64,000 nt of DNA from Beijerinckiaceae bacterium (GCA_019753285.1 JAIELD010000031.1:1-64000); one strand, 5' to 3'; numbered from the stretch's first letter, positions 10,130 through 19,953 are shown. Numbers and translations are program-made. The notes: generated by a model not told the origin, from the sequence alone.

Positions 10130-10818
10130 AAGACAGCGGCAACGTCATGCTGTTTCAGCCGTCCGTGCTCCAGCGCGAGCCTCGCGCCGCAGCGCTCGAT
10201 CAGCCGCTCGTCATGCGAGACGGTGATGACCAGCTTGCCTGACCGGGCTGCGAGCTCGGTGAGCAGCGTCGAGACGTCGTTCGCTGCCTCGGCGTCGAGG
10301 CTCGCGGTCGGTTCGTCCGCCAGGATGATCGGCGGATCGAAGAGCAGCGCCCTGGCTATGGCGACGCGCTGCTGCTCGCCGCGCGAGAGCTGGCTGCTGA
10401 GCTTGCGGGCGATTGGAACGCGAAGCTCGTCCAGCAGGTTCAGCGCACGGGCCTTCAAGTCTGCGGAGGCTGAAAACAGCGCGAACCGCGCCGGCATCAG
10501 CACATTCTCGATCGGCGAAAGCTCGGCGATCAGGTGAAAATCCTGAAAGACGAAGCCGGCGTTTTCCCTGCGCCAGCGATCGCGGGCCGTCTGCGGCAAT
10601 CGCATCAGCATTGTTTCGTCCCAGGCAACGTTGCCTTCCAGATCGTCGACGAGCCCGGCCAGTGCATAGAGAAGCGTCGATTTGCCTGATCCCGACGGCC
10701 CGGTGATCGCGAGCGAGTCTCCGCAGCCGGCTTCGAGACGAGGAATGTCGAGTGCCGTGAAGCGCGCGCCTGCTGCATCGACAAAGGTGATCCGCAGAGA
10801 GTCGGCCCGCAGTTGCAA
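10126..10818 (-). CDS. ABC transporter ATP-binding protein, LolD/MacB-like
   Basis: Walker A GPSGSGKST, signature LSRGEQQRVAIARAL, Walker B IILADEPTASLD, H-loop TVSHD. Confidence 0.92.
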   Translation of the reverse strand: MQLRADSLRITFVDAAGARFTALDIPRLEAGCGDSLAITGPSGSGKSTLLYALAGLVDDLEGNVAWDETMLMRLPQTARDRWRRENAGFVFQDFHLIAELSPIENVLMPARFALFSASADLKARALNLLDELRVPIARKLSSQLSRGEQQRVAIARALLFDPPIILADEPTASLDAEAANDVSTLLTELAARSGKLVITVSHDERLIERCGARLALEHGRLKQHDVAAVL

Positions 10819-10845
10819 ATGAGCCCCCTCAAGCCGGACGGCGCG

Positions 10846-11313
10846 TCATGCCGCGCGATACTGCGCGTCCACGAGCCTCACGCGGCTGACGAATCCGGTC
10901 GCTTCGTCCGTCTCGGTCCCGATATCGAGAACGCCATCTGTGACGATGAGCGTGTTGAACGGAACGACAGCGAGGGCGTTGGCGACGCGCACCAGCATGA
11001 GATCGTCAGGCCAGGACGCGCTGCTGTCGCAGAATGGACAAAACGCCATCGGAATGCGGGTGAGGACGAAGAAGTCGATTTCGGCCTTCAGCGGCGGCGC
11101 CATGTAGCCTCTGACGGCGATCCGCTTGCCGGCGAGTTGCTTGGCCAGCTCGGAGAACTCGCCGCGCTCGGCCCAGAGATCACGGATCTTGACCTGCGTT
11201 TCGCCTGCCCAAGCGGGCGGAGACGATAGCGCCGCGCCCACCGCGCCGAGCAGCAACGCGCGCCTCGAAACGGGAATTCCGTCCCTGATAGCGACGCGGC
11301 TGATCGGCAGCAT
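10846..11313 (-). CDS. Tat-exported small protein with CPFC motif (DUF3299-like)
   Basis: MLPISRVAIRDGIPVSRRALLLGAVGAALSSPPAWA twin-arginine signal; VRGYMAPPLKAEIDFFVLTRIPMAFCPFCDSS; 13 bp after phoA, 27 bp before the ABC ATPase gene. Confidence 0.7.
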   Translation of the reverse strand: MLPISRVAIRDGIPVSRRALLLGAVGAALSSPPAWAGETQVKIRDLWAERGEFSELAKQLAGKRIAVRGYMAPPLKAEIDFFVLTRIPMAFCPFCDSSASWPDDLMLVRVANALAVVPFNTLIVTDGVLDIGTETDEATGFVSRVRLVDAQYRAA

Positions 11314-11326
11314 GGCGTTCAGACCT

Positions 11327-12865
11327 TTACTTCTTGCCTTCGAGGCGGGCCGATGCCTGAAGCGCATGGTTCATGACCTGATAGATATAGCTTTCCTCGA
11401 CGCTGCCCTGGAAGAGATGCGCCCAGGGGCCAGCCGCAAAGATCGCGACGTCCTCGCCGGCATGCGTCTCGCTCGTGAGCGGAACCAGAGCCTGCTGGAT
11501 GAAGTCGGGATCGGTCGTATCGACGGATTTGAGGTCGGCGCGAACACCATCCTTCAGCCCTCCTGGGCCATTGGCGTAGCCGAGCGTCGTATAGGGCTTG
11601 CCATCGAGCCCGAGCGCGAGCTTGCCCTTTTCCTTGACGAGCCCGAGGATCGGATTGTCGCGGTCCGGATAGCCATTCATGGTCAGCGCATGGCTGTGGT
11701 CGGCGGTGACGATGATCAGCGTCTCGTCGAGGTTCACCTTGGCAAGCGCCGCCTTGATCGCCTTGTCGAAGGCGACGGCGTCGGTGAGCGTGCGGTATGC
11801 GTTGTTGGCGTGCGAGCCATGGTCGATGCGCCCGCCTTCCACCATCAGAAAATAGCCGTTGGGGTTCGACGACATCGCATCGATGGCAAAAGTGGTCATG
11901 TCTGCCAGTTCAGGCTCGCCGCCCTTGTCCTTGGGCCGATCGAAGTCGAACTTCATGTTGTCCGGCTCGAACAGGCCGAGCACCTTGGTTTGGTTCTTGG
12001 GGTTGAGCGCCTTGAACTGATCGAGATTCCAGACATAAGCGCCGGAGTTCGAATAGCGCTTCAGCCAGTCGGCGGTAAGGTCCCGGCCATCTTTTCGCTT
12101 GCCCTTGCGGTCCGCATATTCGGGATCGGCCATCGTCGCGGGCAGAAAGTTGAAGCGTCCGCCGCCGAGCATCACGTCGAGGCCGTCTCCGTATTTCATC
12201 TCGACGAGCTGACGGGCGATGTCGATGCAGCCATTGCTGACAGCTTCCTCGGAAAGATCGGCATCCGACTCCCAGAGGCGGTTAGCGCTGTGGGAATAGA
12301 GGGCGGCGGGCGTCGCGTCCGTGATGCGGGCCGTCGAGACGGCACCAGCCGACATCCCGATCGATTTCGCCACCTCGGCGAGCGTCGTCACCTCCTTGCC
12401 CTTCGTTCCGCCGCAGTTGCGCCATTCAGCGGAACCGCGCACGCCCTCCATGTTGTTGCGCATCTTGACGCCGGTCAGCATCGCACCGGCGCTCGGCGCG
12501 GAGTCGGTAACCTGACTGTCATGGGCGTAGGTGCGGGACAACGCCGCATGTGGGAATTTTTCAAAGCTCAGCAGGTTGGAGACACCGTCTACGCCGCGCT
12601 GCTGGCCCTCGAAGATACGGGCGGCGGTCATCGTCGCGACGCCAAAGCCGTCGCCCACGAAGAGAATGACGTTTTTGGCGCGTTTGGTGTTGGGCTGCTG
12701 CTGTAGAATGCGGGCGAGGTTGGCCTCGCCATCCTTGAAATACGCATCATCCGTCTGGACGATCTTCGCCTCTTCGCCGAATGCCGGAGCGACCACGGCG
12801 CTGGTTGCCCAGAGCGCGAGTATCGCAAGGCCAAAACGCGACGATGTCTTGAGGCGGAATTGCAT
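11327..12865 (-). CDS. phoA: Alkaline phosphatase (PhoA family)
   Basis: Sec signal; VILFVGDGFGVATMTAARI; DSAPSAGAMLTGVK; EGGRIDHGSHANNA; TADHSHALTMNGYPDRDNPILG. Confidence 0.93.
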   Translation of the reverse strand: MQFRLKTSSRFGLAILALWATSAVVAPAFGEEAKIVQTDDAYFKDGEANLARILQQQPNTKRAKNVILFVGDGFGVATMTAARIFEGQQRGVDGVSNLLSFEKFPHAALSRTYAHDSQVTDSAPSAGAMLTGVKMRNNMEGVRGSAEWRNCGGTKGKEVTTLAEVAKSIGMSAGAVSTARITDATPAALYSHSANRLWESDADLSEEAVSNGCIDIARQLVEMKYGDGLDVMLGGGRFNFLPATMADPEYADRKGKRKDGRDLTADWLKRYSNSGAYVWNLDQFKALNPKNQTKVLGLFEPDNMKFDFDRPKDKGGEPELADMTTFAIDAMSSNPNGYFLMVEGGRIDHGSHANNAYRTLTDAVAFDKAIKAALAKVNLDETLIIVTADHSHALTMNGYPDRDNPILGLVKEKGKLALGLDGKPYTTLGYANGPGGLKDGVRADLKSVDTTDPDFIQQALVPLTSETHAGEDVAIFAAGPWAHLFQGSVEESYIYQVMNHALQASARLEGKK

Positions 12866-12933
12866 GAGGTTCTCCGAGTGTGCTGCGCCGGCCGACGGGC
12901 CACGCCTTTCGCCTCAGGCCATATGGACCAGGA

Positions 12934-12951
12934 ACTACAGTTTCATGACAG
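12934..12951 (-). promoter_or_regulatory. Candidate Pho box upstream of phoA
   Basis: Minus strand reads CTGTCAT-gaaa-CTGTAGT against consensus CTGTCAT-N4-CTGTCAT (7/7 and 5/7), about 70 bp upstream of the phoA start. Confidence 0.6.
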
Positions 12952-13199
12952 GGGCGCCCCGACTATGCAGGCTTAAGCAGACCCGGACAAGATGTTCGCC
13001 TGGCTGCTGGTCCGGACGTCAGATCGATCTCCGTTTCCCTGTCTTGCGCGGGGCGGCTCTTACGCGACGCCGTTAACCAGTTTCGTATTCGATTTCTTCA
13101 ACGAAAGCTGCGCCTCATCCGGGACAGGTCGAGGTCACAGGCCGCGGGCAGGGCCCGATATCGCGGTTCATGGCTCGCAGAGGCTTTCGAAGGCGGATA

Positions 13200-14306
13200 A
13201 TGAAGACAGCAGACGACGCATTGCGAATGATCGCCTTCTCGAGCCGTTTCAAGGACGTGTCGCCGGCGCTGTCGCGGCTGGTTCTTGCCCTGCTTCTCGT
13301 CGTGGTCGCTCTCAGCGCCGCGTCGCATTTCGACGACGGTCCGCCGCCGCCCGTGCGGTTCCAGACGACCGACGCCGACCTTTATCGCGGCATCATTTCG
13401 GATATTGCGAAAGGCGAGGATTACTACACAGTCGCCGTGCGCGCGCATCGCATCGGAAATTATCCCCTGCGCCCGTTCGTGACCGTGCGCTCGCCCGTGC
13501 TGGCCGTCGTATCCGCGACGCTCGGTCCGATCCTGACCAAGCTGCTTCTCGCCGCGCTCGTCGTGCTCGTTTCGCTTGCCTGGTGGCGTAAATTGGCGGC
13601 GAGCGCCGTGCCGGAGCCGATTGCGACCGTGGCCGGCGTCTCGATCCTCGCCTCATCCTTGCTGCTCACCATGCCCTTCATGAGCGTTTTCCATGAAAGC
13701 TGGGCAGCGCTTCTGATCGCGCTTTCGCTTGCGATCCGCACGCCGAACCGCCTGATACCGGCAGTCGCGGTCGGCGTGCTGGCTGCGCTCGTCAGGGAGA
13801 TCGCCGCGGTCTATCTCATCGTGATGCTCGCCTCGGCCGCATTTGAGCGCAACCGCCGCGAATTCCTTGCCGTTGCCGCAGGGATGGCGGTCGTCGTCGC
13901 ATTTTACGCGGGGCATGCCTGGCTTCTCGAGCGTCATCTTACGGCGAACGAAGTCACGTCGCCGGGCTGGACTGGCCTTGGCGGCTGGTCGTTCTACCTT
14001 TTCGCCGTCAAGGAAACGAGCTGGCTCAACCTGTTGCCGCCGATGCTGGCTCACGGGCTTGTGCCTGTCGCCCTTTTCGGTTGGGCGTCCCTCAATCTGG
14101 ATGTCGCACGCCGCGTTACGGCGCTGGTCCTCGCCTACGCGCTGCTCATCGCCTGCTTCGCGCGGTCGGTGAACTTCTACTGGTCATTGTTCAACACACC
14201 CTTCCTTCTCGCAGGGCTCGTCTTCGCCGGCGGCGCGCTGGCCGTGCTCGTCCAGACCGGCTGGCAGCGGCGCGATCAGGGGCGCGATACGAAAAAGGCG
14301 GCCTGA
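13200..14306 (+). CDS. Polytopic membrane protein (GT-C glycosyltransferase-like topology)
   Basis: MKTADDALRMIAFSSRFKDVSPALSRLVLALLLVVVALS..., many hydrophobic segments; DADLYRG after TM1; no firm family. Confidence 0.6.
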   Translation: MKTADDALRMIAFSSRFKDVSPALSRLVLALLLVVVALSAASHFDDGPPPPVRFQTTDADLYRGIISDIAKGEDYYTVAVRAHRIGNYPLRPFVTVRSPVLAVVSATLGPILTKLLLAALVVLVSLAWWRKLAASAVPEPIATVAGVSILASSLLLTMPFMSVFHESWAALLIALSLAIRTPNRLIPAVAVGVLAALVREIAAVYLIVMLASAAFERNRREFLAVAAGMAVVVAFYAGHAWLLERHLTANEVTSPGWTGLGGWSFYLFAVKETSWLNLLPPMLAHGLVPVALFGWASLNLDVARRVTALVLAYALLIACFARSVNFYWSLFNTPFLLAGLVFAGGALAVLVQTGWQRRDQGRDTKKAA

Positions 14307-14317
14307 GGCCGCCTTTT
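14293..14317. terminator. Bidirectional intrinsic terminator between convergent membrane-protein gene and glnA
   Basis: AAAAGGCGGCC-TGA-GGCCGCCTTTT, perfect 11-bp arms with A/T tracts on both sides. Confidence 0.8.
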
Positions 14318-14339
14318 CCATCGATCCGATGCTCTCGGT

Positions 14340-15749
14340 TCAGAGCGAGTAGTACATCGTGAACTCGACCGGATGCGGCGTCATTTCGAAGCGCATCACG
14401 TCCTGCATCTTGAGTTCGATGTATGCGTCGATCATGTCGTCGGTGAAGACACCGCCGGCTTTCAGGTAGGCGCGGTCCTTGTCGAGGGCGGCAAGCGCCT
14501 CGCGCAGCGATCCGCACACCGTCGGGATCTTCTTCAACTCCTTAGGCGGCAGATCGTAGAGATCCTTGTCCATCGGCTCGCCGGGGTGGATCTTGTTCTG
14601 GATGCCGTCAAGGCCAGCCATGAGCAGAGCTGAGAAGGCAAGGTATGGGTTCGCCATCGGATCGGGGAAGCGAACCTCGACGCGCTTTGCCTTCGGATTG
14701 TTCGACCACGGAATACGGCAGGAGGCCGAACGGTTGCGCGCCGAATAGGCGAGCAGAACCGGGGCTTCATAGCCGGGAACGAGGCGCTTGTAGGAGTTCG
14801 TCGACGGGTTCGTGAAGGCATTCAGCGACTTGGCGTGCTTGATGATGCCGCCGATGTAGTAGAGGCACGTCTCCGAGAGGCCAGCATACTTGTCGCCCGC
14901 GAAGGTCGGCTTGCCATCCTTCCAGATCGACTGGTGAACATGCATGCCCGAGCCATTGTCGCCATAGACCGGCTTCGGCATGAAGGTGGCCGTCTTGCCA
15001 TAGCTCTGCGCGACGTTGTGGATGCAGTACTTGTAGATCTGCATCTGGTCGGCGATCGTGACCAGCGTGTTGAACTTGAGGCCAAGCTCGTGCTGGGCGG
15101 ACGCCACTTCATGGTGGTGCTTCTCGACAGTCGCGCCCATCGCCGCCATCGCCGCCAGCATTTCACCGCGCATGTCCTGCGCCGTGTCCTGCGGGGCGAC
15201 CGGGAAGTAGCCGCCCTTGATCGGCACGCGGTGGCCCATATTGCCACCTTCATAGTCCGTGAAGCCGTTCGTCGGCAGTTCGGCCGCATCGAGCTTGAAG
15301 CCGGTGTGATAGGGGTCTGCCGCGAACTTCACGTCGTCGAACACGAAAAACTCGGCTTCAGGCCCGAAGAACACGGTGTCGCCAACGCCGATCGACTTGG
15401 TGTACGCCTCGGCCTTCTTGGCGATGCTGCGCGGATCGCGCTCATAAGGCTGCCCGCTGATCGGATCGAGCACGTCGCAGTTGATGCTCATGGTGGCGGC
15501 TGCGAAGAAGGGGTCCATGCAGGCTGACTTCGGGTCCGGCATGAGCAGCATGTCGGATTCGTTGATCGCCTTCCAGCCGGCGATCGACGAGCCATCGAAC
15601 ATCTGGCCATCTTCGAAGAAGCCTTCGTCAACCATCGTGATGTCGAATGTCACGTGCTGCCACTTGCCCTTGGGGTCGGTGAAGCGCAGGTCGACGTATT
15701 TGACGTCGTTGTCCTTGATTGCCTTGAGAACGTCTTTGGCAGTTTTCAT
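14340..15749 (-). CDS. glnA: Glutamine synthetase type I
   Basis: [63 protein letters not shown]; near-C-terminal [17 protein letters not shown]. Confidence 0.98.
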   Translation of the reverse strand: MKTAKDVLKAIKDNDVKYVDLRFTDPKGKWQHVTFDITMVDEGFFEDGQMFDGSSIAGWKAINESDMLLMPDPKSACMDPFFAAATMSINCDVLDPISGQPYERDPRSIAKKAEAYTKSIGVGDTVFFGPEAEFFVFDDVKFAADPYHTGFKLDAAELPTNGFTDYEGGNMGHRVPIKGGYFPVAPQDTAQDMRGEMLAAMAAMGATVEKHHHEVASAQHELGLKFNTLVTIADQMQIYKYCIHNVAQSYGKTATFMPKPVYGDNGSGMHVHQSIWKDGKPTFAGDKYAGLSETCLYYIGGIIKHAKSLNAFTNPSTNSYKRLVPGYEAPVLLAYSARNRSASCRIPWSNNPKAKRVEVRFPDPMANPYLAFSALLMAGLDGIQNKIHPGEPMDKDLYDLPPKELKKIPTVCGSLREALAALDKDRAYLKAGGVFTDDMIDAYIELKMQDVMRFEMTPHPVEFTMYYSL

Positions 15750-15811
15750 GATCGGCGTCGTCCTTTCTTAAACAAACGCATAGTGAACTTGAAATCGAGC
15801 GATCTGCTCGA

Positions 15812-16228
<417 letters not shown>

Positions 16229-16258
16229 TTAGCGGCGCTACGGTGACCCGCCCGGTAA

Positions 16259-16274
16259 TGCAAGGCTCAAGCCG
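16259..16274 (-). promoter_or_regulatory. Candidate sigma-54 (-24/-12) promoter for glnB-glnA
   Basis: Minus strand CGGCTTGAGCCTTGCA: GG-N10-GC spacing and a perfect TTGCA -12 element, about 110 bp upstream of the glnB start. Confidence 0.5.
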
Positions 16275-16519
16275 AACTCGGTATGGTTTTGCGATTTTTT
16301 TTGAAGTTTCGCGTCAGAAAAATCAGTTTTGCGCTCGGCAAATCCAGATTTTGCGCCTTGCACAGCCCCATAAAGCCATTTTGGTCATTTCAGTCTATCT
16401 TTATGCCAAGCTGCGCAGCACGCGTTGGCGGCAAGACAGGCCCAGCATAGATGACGAAAAAATAATCATATAGGCTAAATAGAAGGCATAATCTTGAAGC
16501 TATGCGCGTTTCGGCGGCA

Positions 16520-17938
16520 TTACGCCATCACATCGAACCACGTCGCGACGCCACCTTCGAAATGTTCGAGGATCGATGACCGGATCGCCCATCGTCCCGG
16601 ATTGTCGGCGACGAAGGAAATTCTGGAGGTCTGCCCTTCGGCCAGATAGAGCGTGTCGAGAAAATAGGGCTCCCAACCGTCGTCGAACGGGTGCAGCAGG
16701 CGGAAATTATGGCCGTGGACGTGGATGACCTGCGCCCATGCCGACTTGTTGACCAGCGCGAGCACCACCGGCGAGCCGCGCTTCACGGTAAAAAGCGGCT
16801 TGCCTGCAAAGCCGCCCGCTGCACCATTGTTGAGCTGCCAGAGAGTCGTACCGCTGCGTTGCGCGGCCTCGCCTGTCTTTGCATCCGCGCCGCGTTGAAA
16901 GCCGCCGGTGATGACAAGATCGGCCCGCGTCGCCGACTGCAGCTTGATGGCGGGTGGAAGACCGTTGCCCTGCAACGCGACGATCGGCGGGCGAGGCTCG
17001 ACTTTCGTGCCCTCGCCTTTCAACACCAGCAACGGCAGCACCTGTCCGAGCGCGATGCCGATTCGCCCTTCGGAGCCTTCCTCGGACGGAAGATCGACCA
17101 TGATGTCGAAACGCGAGCCGGGGGCCATGATCACGGTGCGGCGCAGCGGATCGAACGGATCGCAGGGTTGCCCGTCGATCGCCATCACGCGCGCTTGCAC
17201 GTTTTCGAATTTGAGCGGGCAGGCCCGGGCATTGGCGACATTGAGAAAGCGAAGGCGAAGCCGGCTTCCCGGAGCGGAGGCGAGCGGCTGCGGCGCGGCA
17301 AGGCCGTTCACAGTGAGGAAATTACCGAGCCGCCCGGCGCGGCCGCGGTCATCGATGTTTGCGAAGTCGGCGCTCATCGCGCCGCTCGGTTCGAAGCGCC
17401 AGTCGTCAATGATGACGGCAAGGTCGTGATCGACCGCCGGCGGCTGCTGCTCCTCGACCAGAAGCATGCCGGCAAGACCGCGATCGACCTGTTCCGCGCA
17501 TGAGCCCTGCACGAGAGGGTGATACCAGAATATGCCCGAATCCGGCGGGGTGAACTGGTAGTCGAAGGTCTCGGCCGGCTTCACGGCTGCTTGCGTCAGC
17601 CCGGCGACGCCGTCCATCGCCGATGGACCGCGGACGCCGTACCAGTGGATCGAGGTCGGCTGCGCCAAGGCGTTTTCGAGCCTGACATTGAGCGCGCCGC
17701 CCTTCCGAATGCGCAGCAACGGGCCCGGCAGGGTGTTATTGTAGGCGAGCAGGCTCGCTTCGGCCGTAAAGTCCGGCTTCATGCGCCGTTGCAGCGCGGC
17801 GGGGCGCAGCGTCAACCGCTCTGGCTCACGCCTTGGCGCTTCGACCGACCGGGCGGGCAGGGCGAGGATCGTCGCGGCTAGGCTCCCGAGCGAGCCTGCG
17901 AGCAGCGCTCGGCGGGATGGGCGTGACGGCTGATCCAT
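16520..17938 (-). CDS. Multicopper-oxidase-fold (SufI/FtsP/CueO-like) Tat-exported protein with degenerate copper sites
   Basis: MDQPSRPSRRALLAGSLGSLAATILALPARS (Tat signal); cupredoxin-domain motifs SIHWYGVRGP, FWYHPLVQGS, QVIHVHGHNFRLL, WAIRSSILEHFEGG. Confidence 0.85.
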   Translation of the reverse strand: MDQPSRPSRRALLAGSLGSLAATILALPARSVEAPRREPERLTLRPAALQRRMKPDFTAEASLLAYNNTLPGPLLRIRKGGALNVRLENALAQPTSIHWYGVRGPSAMDGVAGLTQAAVKPAETFDYQFTPPDSGIFWYHPLVQGSCAEQVDRGLAGMLLVEEQQPPAVDHDLAVIIDDWRFEPSGAMSADFANIDDRGRAGRLGNFLTVNGLAAPQPLASAPGSRLRLRFLNVANARACPLKFENVQARVMAIDGQPCDPFDPLRRTVIMAPGSRFDIMVDLPSEEGSEGRIGIALGQVLPLLVLKGEGTKVEPRPPIVALQGNGLPPAIKLQSATRADLVITGGFQRGADAKTGEAAQRSGTTLWQLNNGAAGGFAGKPLFTVKRGSPVVLALVNKSAWAQVIHVHGHNFRLLHPFDDGWEPYFLDTLYLAEGQTSRISFVADNPGRWAIRSSILEHFEGGVATWFDVMA

Positions 17939-18175
17939 CTGGTCCTTGTTTTGAAAGCGGCTCTGCCGCTGCGCTTTGCCTAGCGGTGTGCCAAATGACG
18001 CGCCGCTCCACAAGCCTGTGACGGGCCGCTACAATCCGGAAAACGCGGCATTGGAGCTGCATTTTTTTGCTGCAAGCCGATTTTCTCATGCTATACGCGC
18101 GGCAGTTCGAACACGTCGATCGCTGTCGCCGGTGCGATGAAAACGGTAGCGATCGGGGATTCAAGTCTGCGCTTT

Positions 18176-18260
18176 GCGGGCGTGGCGGAATTGGTAGACG
18201 CACCAGATTTAGGTTCTGGCGACGAGAGTTGTGGGGGTTCGAGTCCCTCCGCCCGCACCA
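18176..18260 (+). tRNA. tRNA-Leu(TAG)
   Basis: GCGGGCG...CGCCCGC-A-CCA; anticodon arm CCAGA-ttTAGgt-TCTGG; T arm GGGGGTTCGAGTCCCTC; CCA encoded. Confidence 0.95.
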
Positions 18261-18340
18261 GACTTGATGGGTTCAAGCCGATTTGGGCAGATAGTTTGCG
18301 AAAGGCCCCGTTCACGCGGGCCGGATAGAAGGCGTTGATC

Positions 18341-19771
18341 ATGCAGGTTACCCAAACCCTTTCAGAGGGTCTCAAGCGCGAATTTCAGGTGGTGGTTTCG
18401 GTCAGCGATCTCGAAAAGCGCATGGCCTCCGAACTCGAGACGATGAAGGCCAAGGCCAACATTCCCGGCTTCCGTCCCGGCAAGGTTCCCACCGTCCATC
18501 TGCGCCGCCTCTACGGCAAGCAGGTCATGGCGGACGTCGTGCAGAACGCGGTAACCGAGGCGAACAAGAGGATCGTCGAGGAGAACAGCCTCCGCCTTGC
18601 GCTCGAGCCGCAGGTAAAGCTTCCGGAAGACCAGGCTCAGGTCGAGAACATCCTTGCAGGCAAAGCCGACCTCGAGCTCTCCGTCGCGCTCGAAGTGCTG
18701 CCGCAGTTCGAGATCGCCGATCACAGCGACATCACGCTGGAGCAGGAGGTGCTGCCGGTCAGCGACGCCGACATCGACGAGGCGATCAACCGCATGGCCG
18801 AGGGGTTCCGGCCATTCAACGACAAGCCCGACGGCGCGGGCGCCGCGAAGGGCGACAAGGTAGCGATCGACTTCGTCGGAAAGCTCGACGGCGAGGCGTT
18901 CGAGGGCGGTTCTGCGGAAGGGCACGAACTTGAGCTTGGCTCGAACCAGTTCATTCCCGGTTTCGAGGACCAGCTCATCGAGGCGAAGGCCGGCGACGAG
19001 AAGACGATCTCGGTCACCTTTCCCGAGGATTACAATGCCGCCCATCTCGCCGGCAAGCCCGTGACGTTCGACGTCAAGGTCCGCGCCGTGCAGGCGCCGG
19101 GCGAAGTGCAGATCAATGACGATCTCGCCAAGCAGTTCGGCATGGAGGACCTTGCGAAACTGCGCCAGGCGATTCACGACGTCATCGAAAAGGACTACAA
19201 GACGGCTGCCCGCCGCAAGATGAAGCGCCGGTTGCTCGATGCGCTCGATGGCAAATACACCTTCGACCTGCCCCCGACGCTTCTCGTCCAGGAGATGAAC
19301 AATATCTGGATGCAGGTCGAGGCCGACATGAAGGAATCGGGCAAGACCTTCGCGGACGAGAATACGACCGAGGAGGAAGCGCGCGCCGAATACGAGAAGA
19401 TCGCACAGCGCCGCGTGCGCCTTGGCCTTGTCCTCGCAGAGATCGGCGAGAAGGCGAAGGTTCAGATCACCGACGAGGAGGTGAGCAAGGCGCTCGTCGA
19501 GCGGGCTCGGCAGTTCCCGGGCCAGGAGAAAGCCGTGTGGGAATATTACCAGAAGAACCCGCAGGCTCTTGCCGAAATCCGAGCGCCGATCTTCGAGGAC
19601 AAGGTCGTCGATGAGATCCTCGCCCAGGTGAAGCTGGTCGACAAGGTCGTCACCAAAGCAGAGCTGATGGCCGAGGATTCCGCCGCCGGCAGCGAGAGCG
19701 AAGCGGCAGGCGACGAGAAGCCCGCCAAGAAGGCAGCCAAGCCGAAGACGAAGAAGAAGTCGGAAGACTAG
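18341..19771 (+). CDS. tig: Trigger factor
   Basis: MQVTQTLSEGLKREFQVVVSVSDLEKRMASELETMKAKANIPGFRPGKVP; FKBP domain; Lys-rich C-terminus. Confidence 0.97.
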   Translation: MQVTQTLSEGLKREFQVVVSVSDLEKRMASELETMKAKANIPGFRPGKVPTVHLRRLYGKQVMADVVQNAVTEANKRIVEENSLRLALEPQVKLPEDQAQVENILAGKADLELSVALEVLPQFEIADHSDITLEQEVLPVSDADIDEAINRMAEGFRPFNDKPDGAGAAKGDKVAIDFVGKLDGEAFEGGSAEGHELELGSNQFIPGFEDQLIEAKAGDEKTISVTFPEDYNAAHLAGKPVTFDVKVRAVQAPGEVQINDDLAKQFGMEDLAKLRQAIHDVIEKDYKTAARRKMKRRLLDALDGKYTFDLPPTLLVQEMNNIWMQVEADMKESGKTFADENTTEEEARAEYEKIAQRRVRLGLVLAEIGEKAKVQITDEEVSKALVERARQFPGQEKAVWEYYQKNPQALAEIRAPIFEDKVVDEILAQVKLVDKVVTKAELMAEDSAAGSESEAAGDEKPAKKAAKPKTKKKSED

Positions 19772-19782
19772 AGTTCAACCTG

Positions 19783-19805
19783 AAAGCCGCGCCACGCGCG
19801 GCTTT
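19783..19805 (+). terminator. Intrinsic terminator after tig
   Basis: AAAGCCGCGC-cac-GCGCGGCTTTTT hairpin with T tract. Confidence 0.75.
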
Positions 19806-19953
19806 TTCGTCTCTGGAACGCCCGCATTTACCATGTCGGGCTTCTTCAGGCAGGGTTTTCCACATGAATGAGTTTTTCATGGTTGGCCCTTGCGAATCTG
19901 CTTTAGTCTCATGACTTACGAGGTCCCACCTGATTTTCTCCAAAGGTAATGTG

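Noticed and set aside
11126-12706. 526-aa plus-strand ORF opposite phoA
   Set aside because: No domain signature; PhoA catalytic motifs are on the minus strand.
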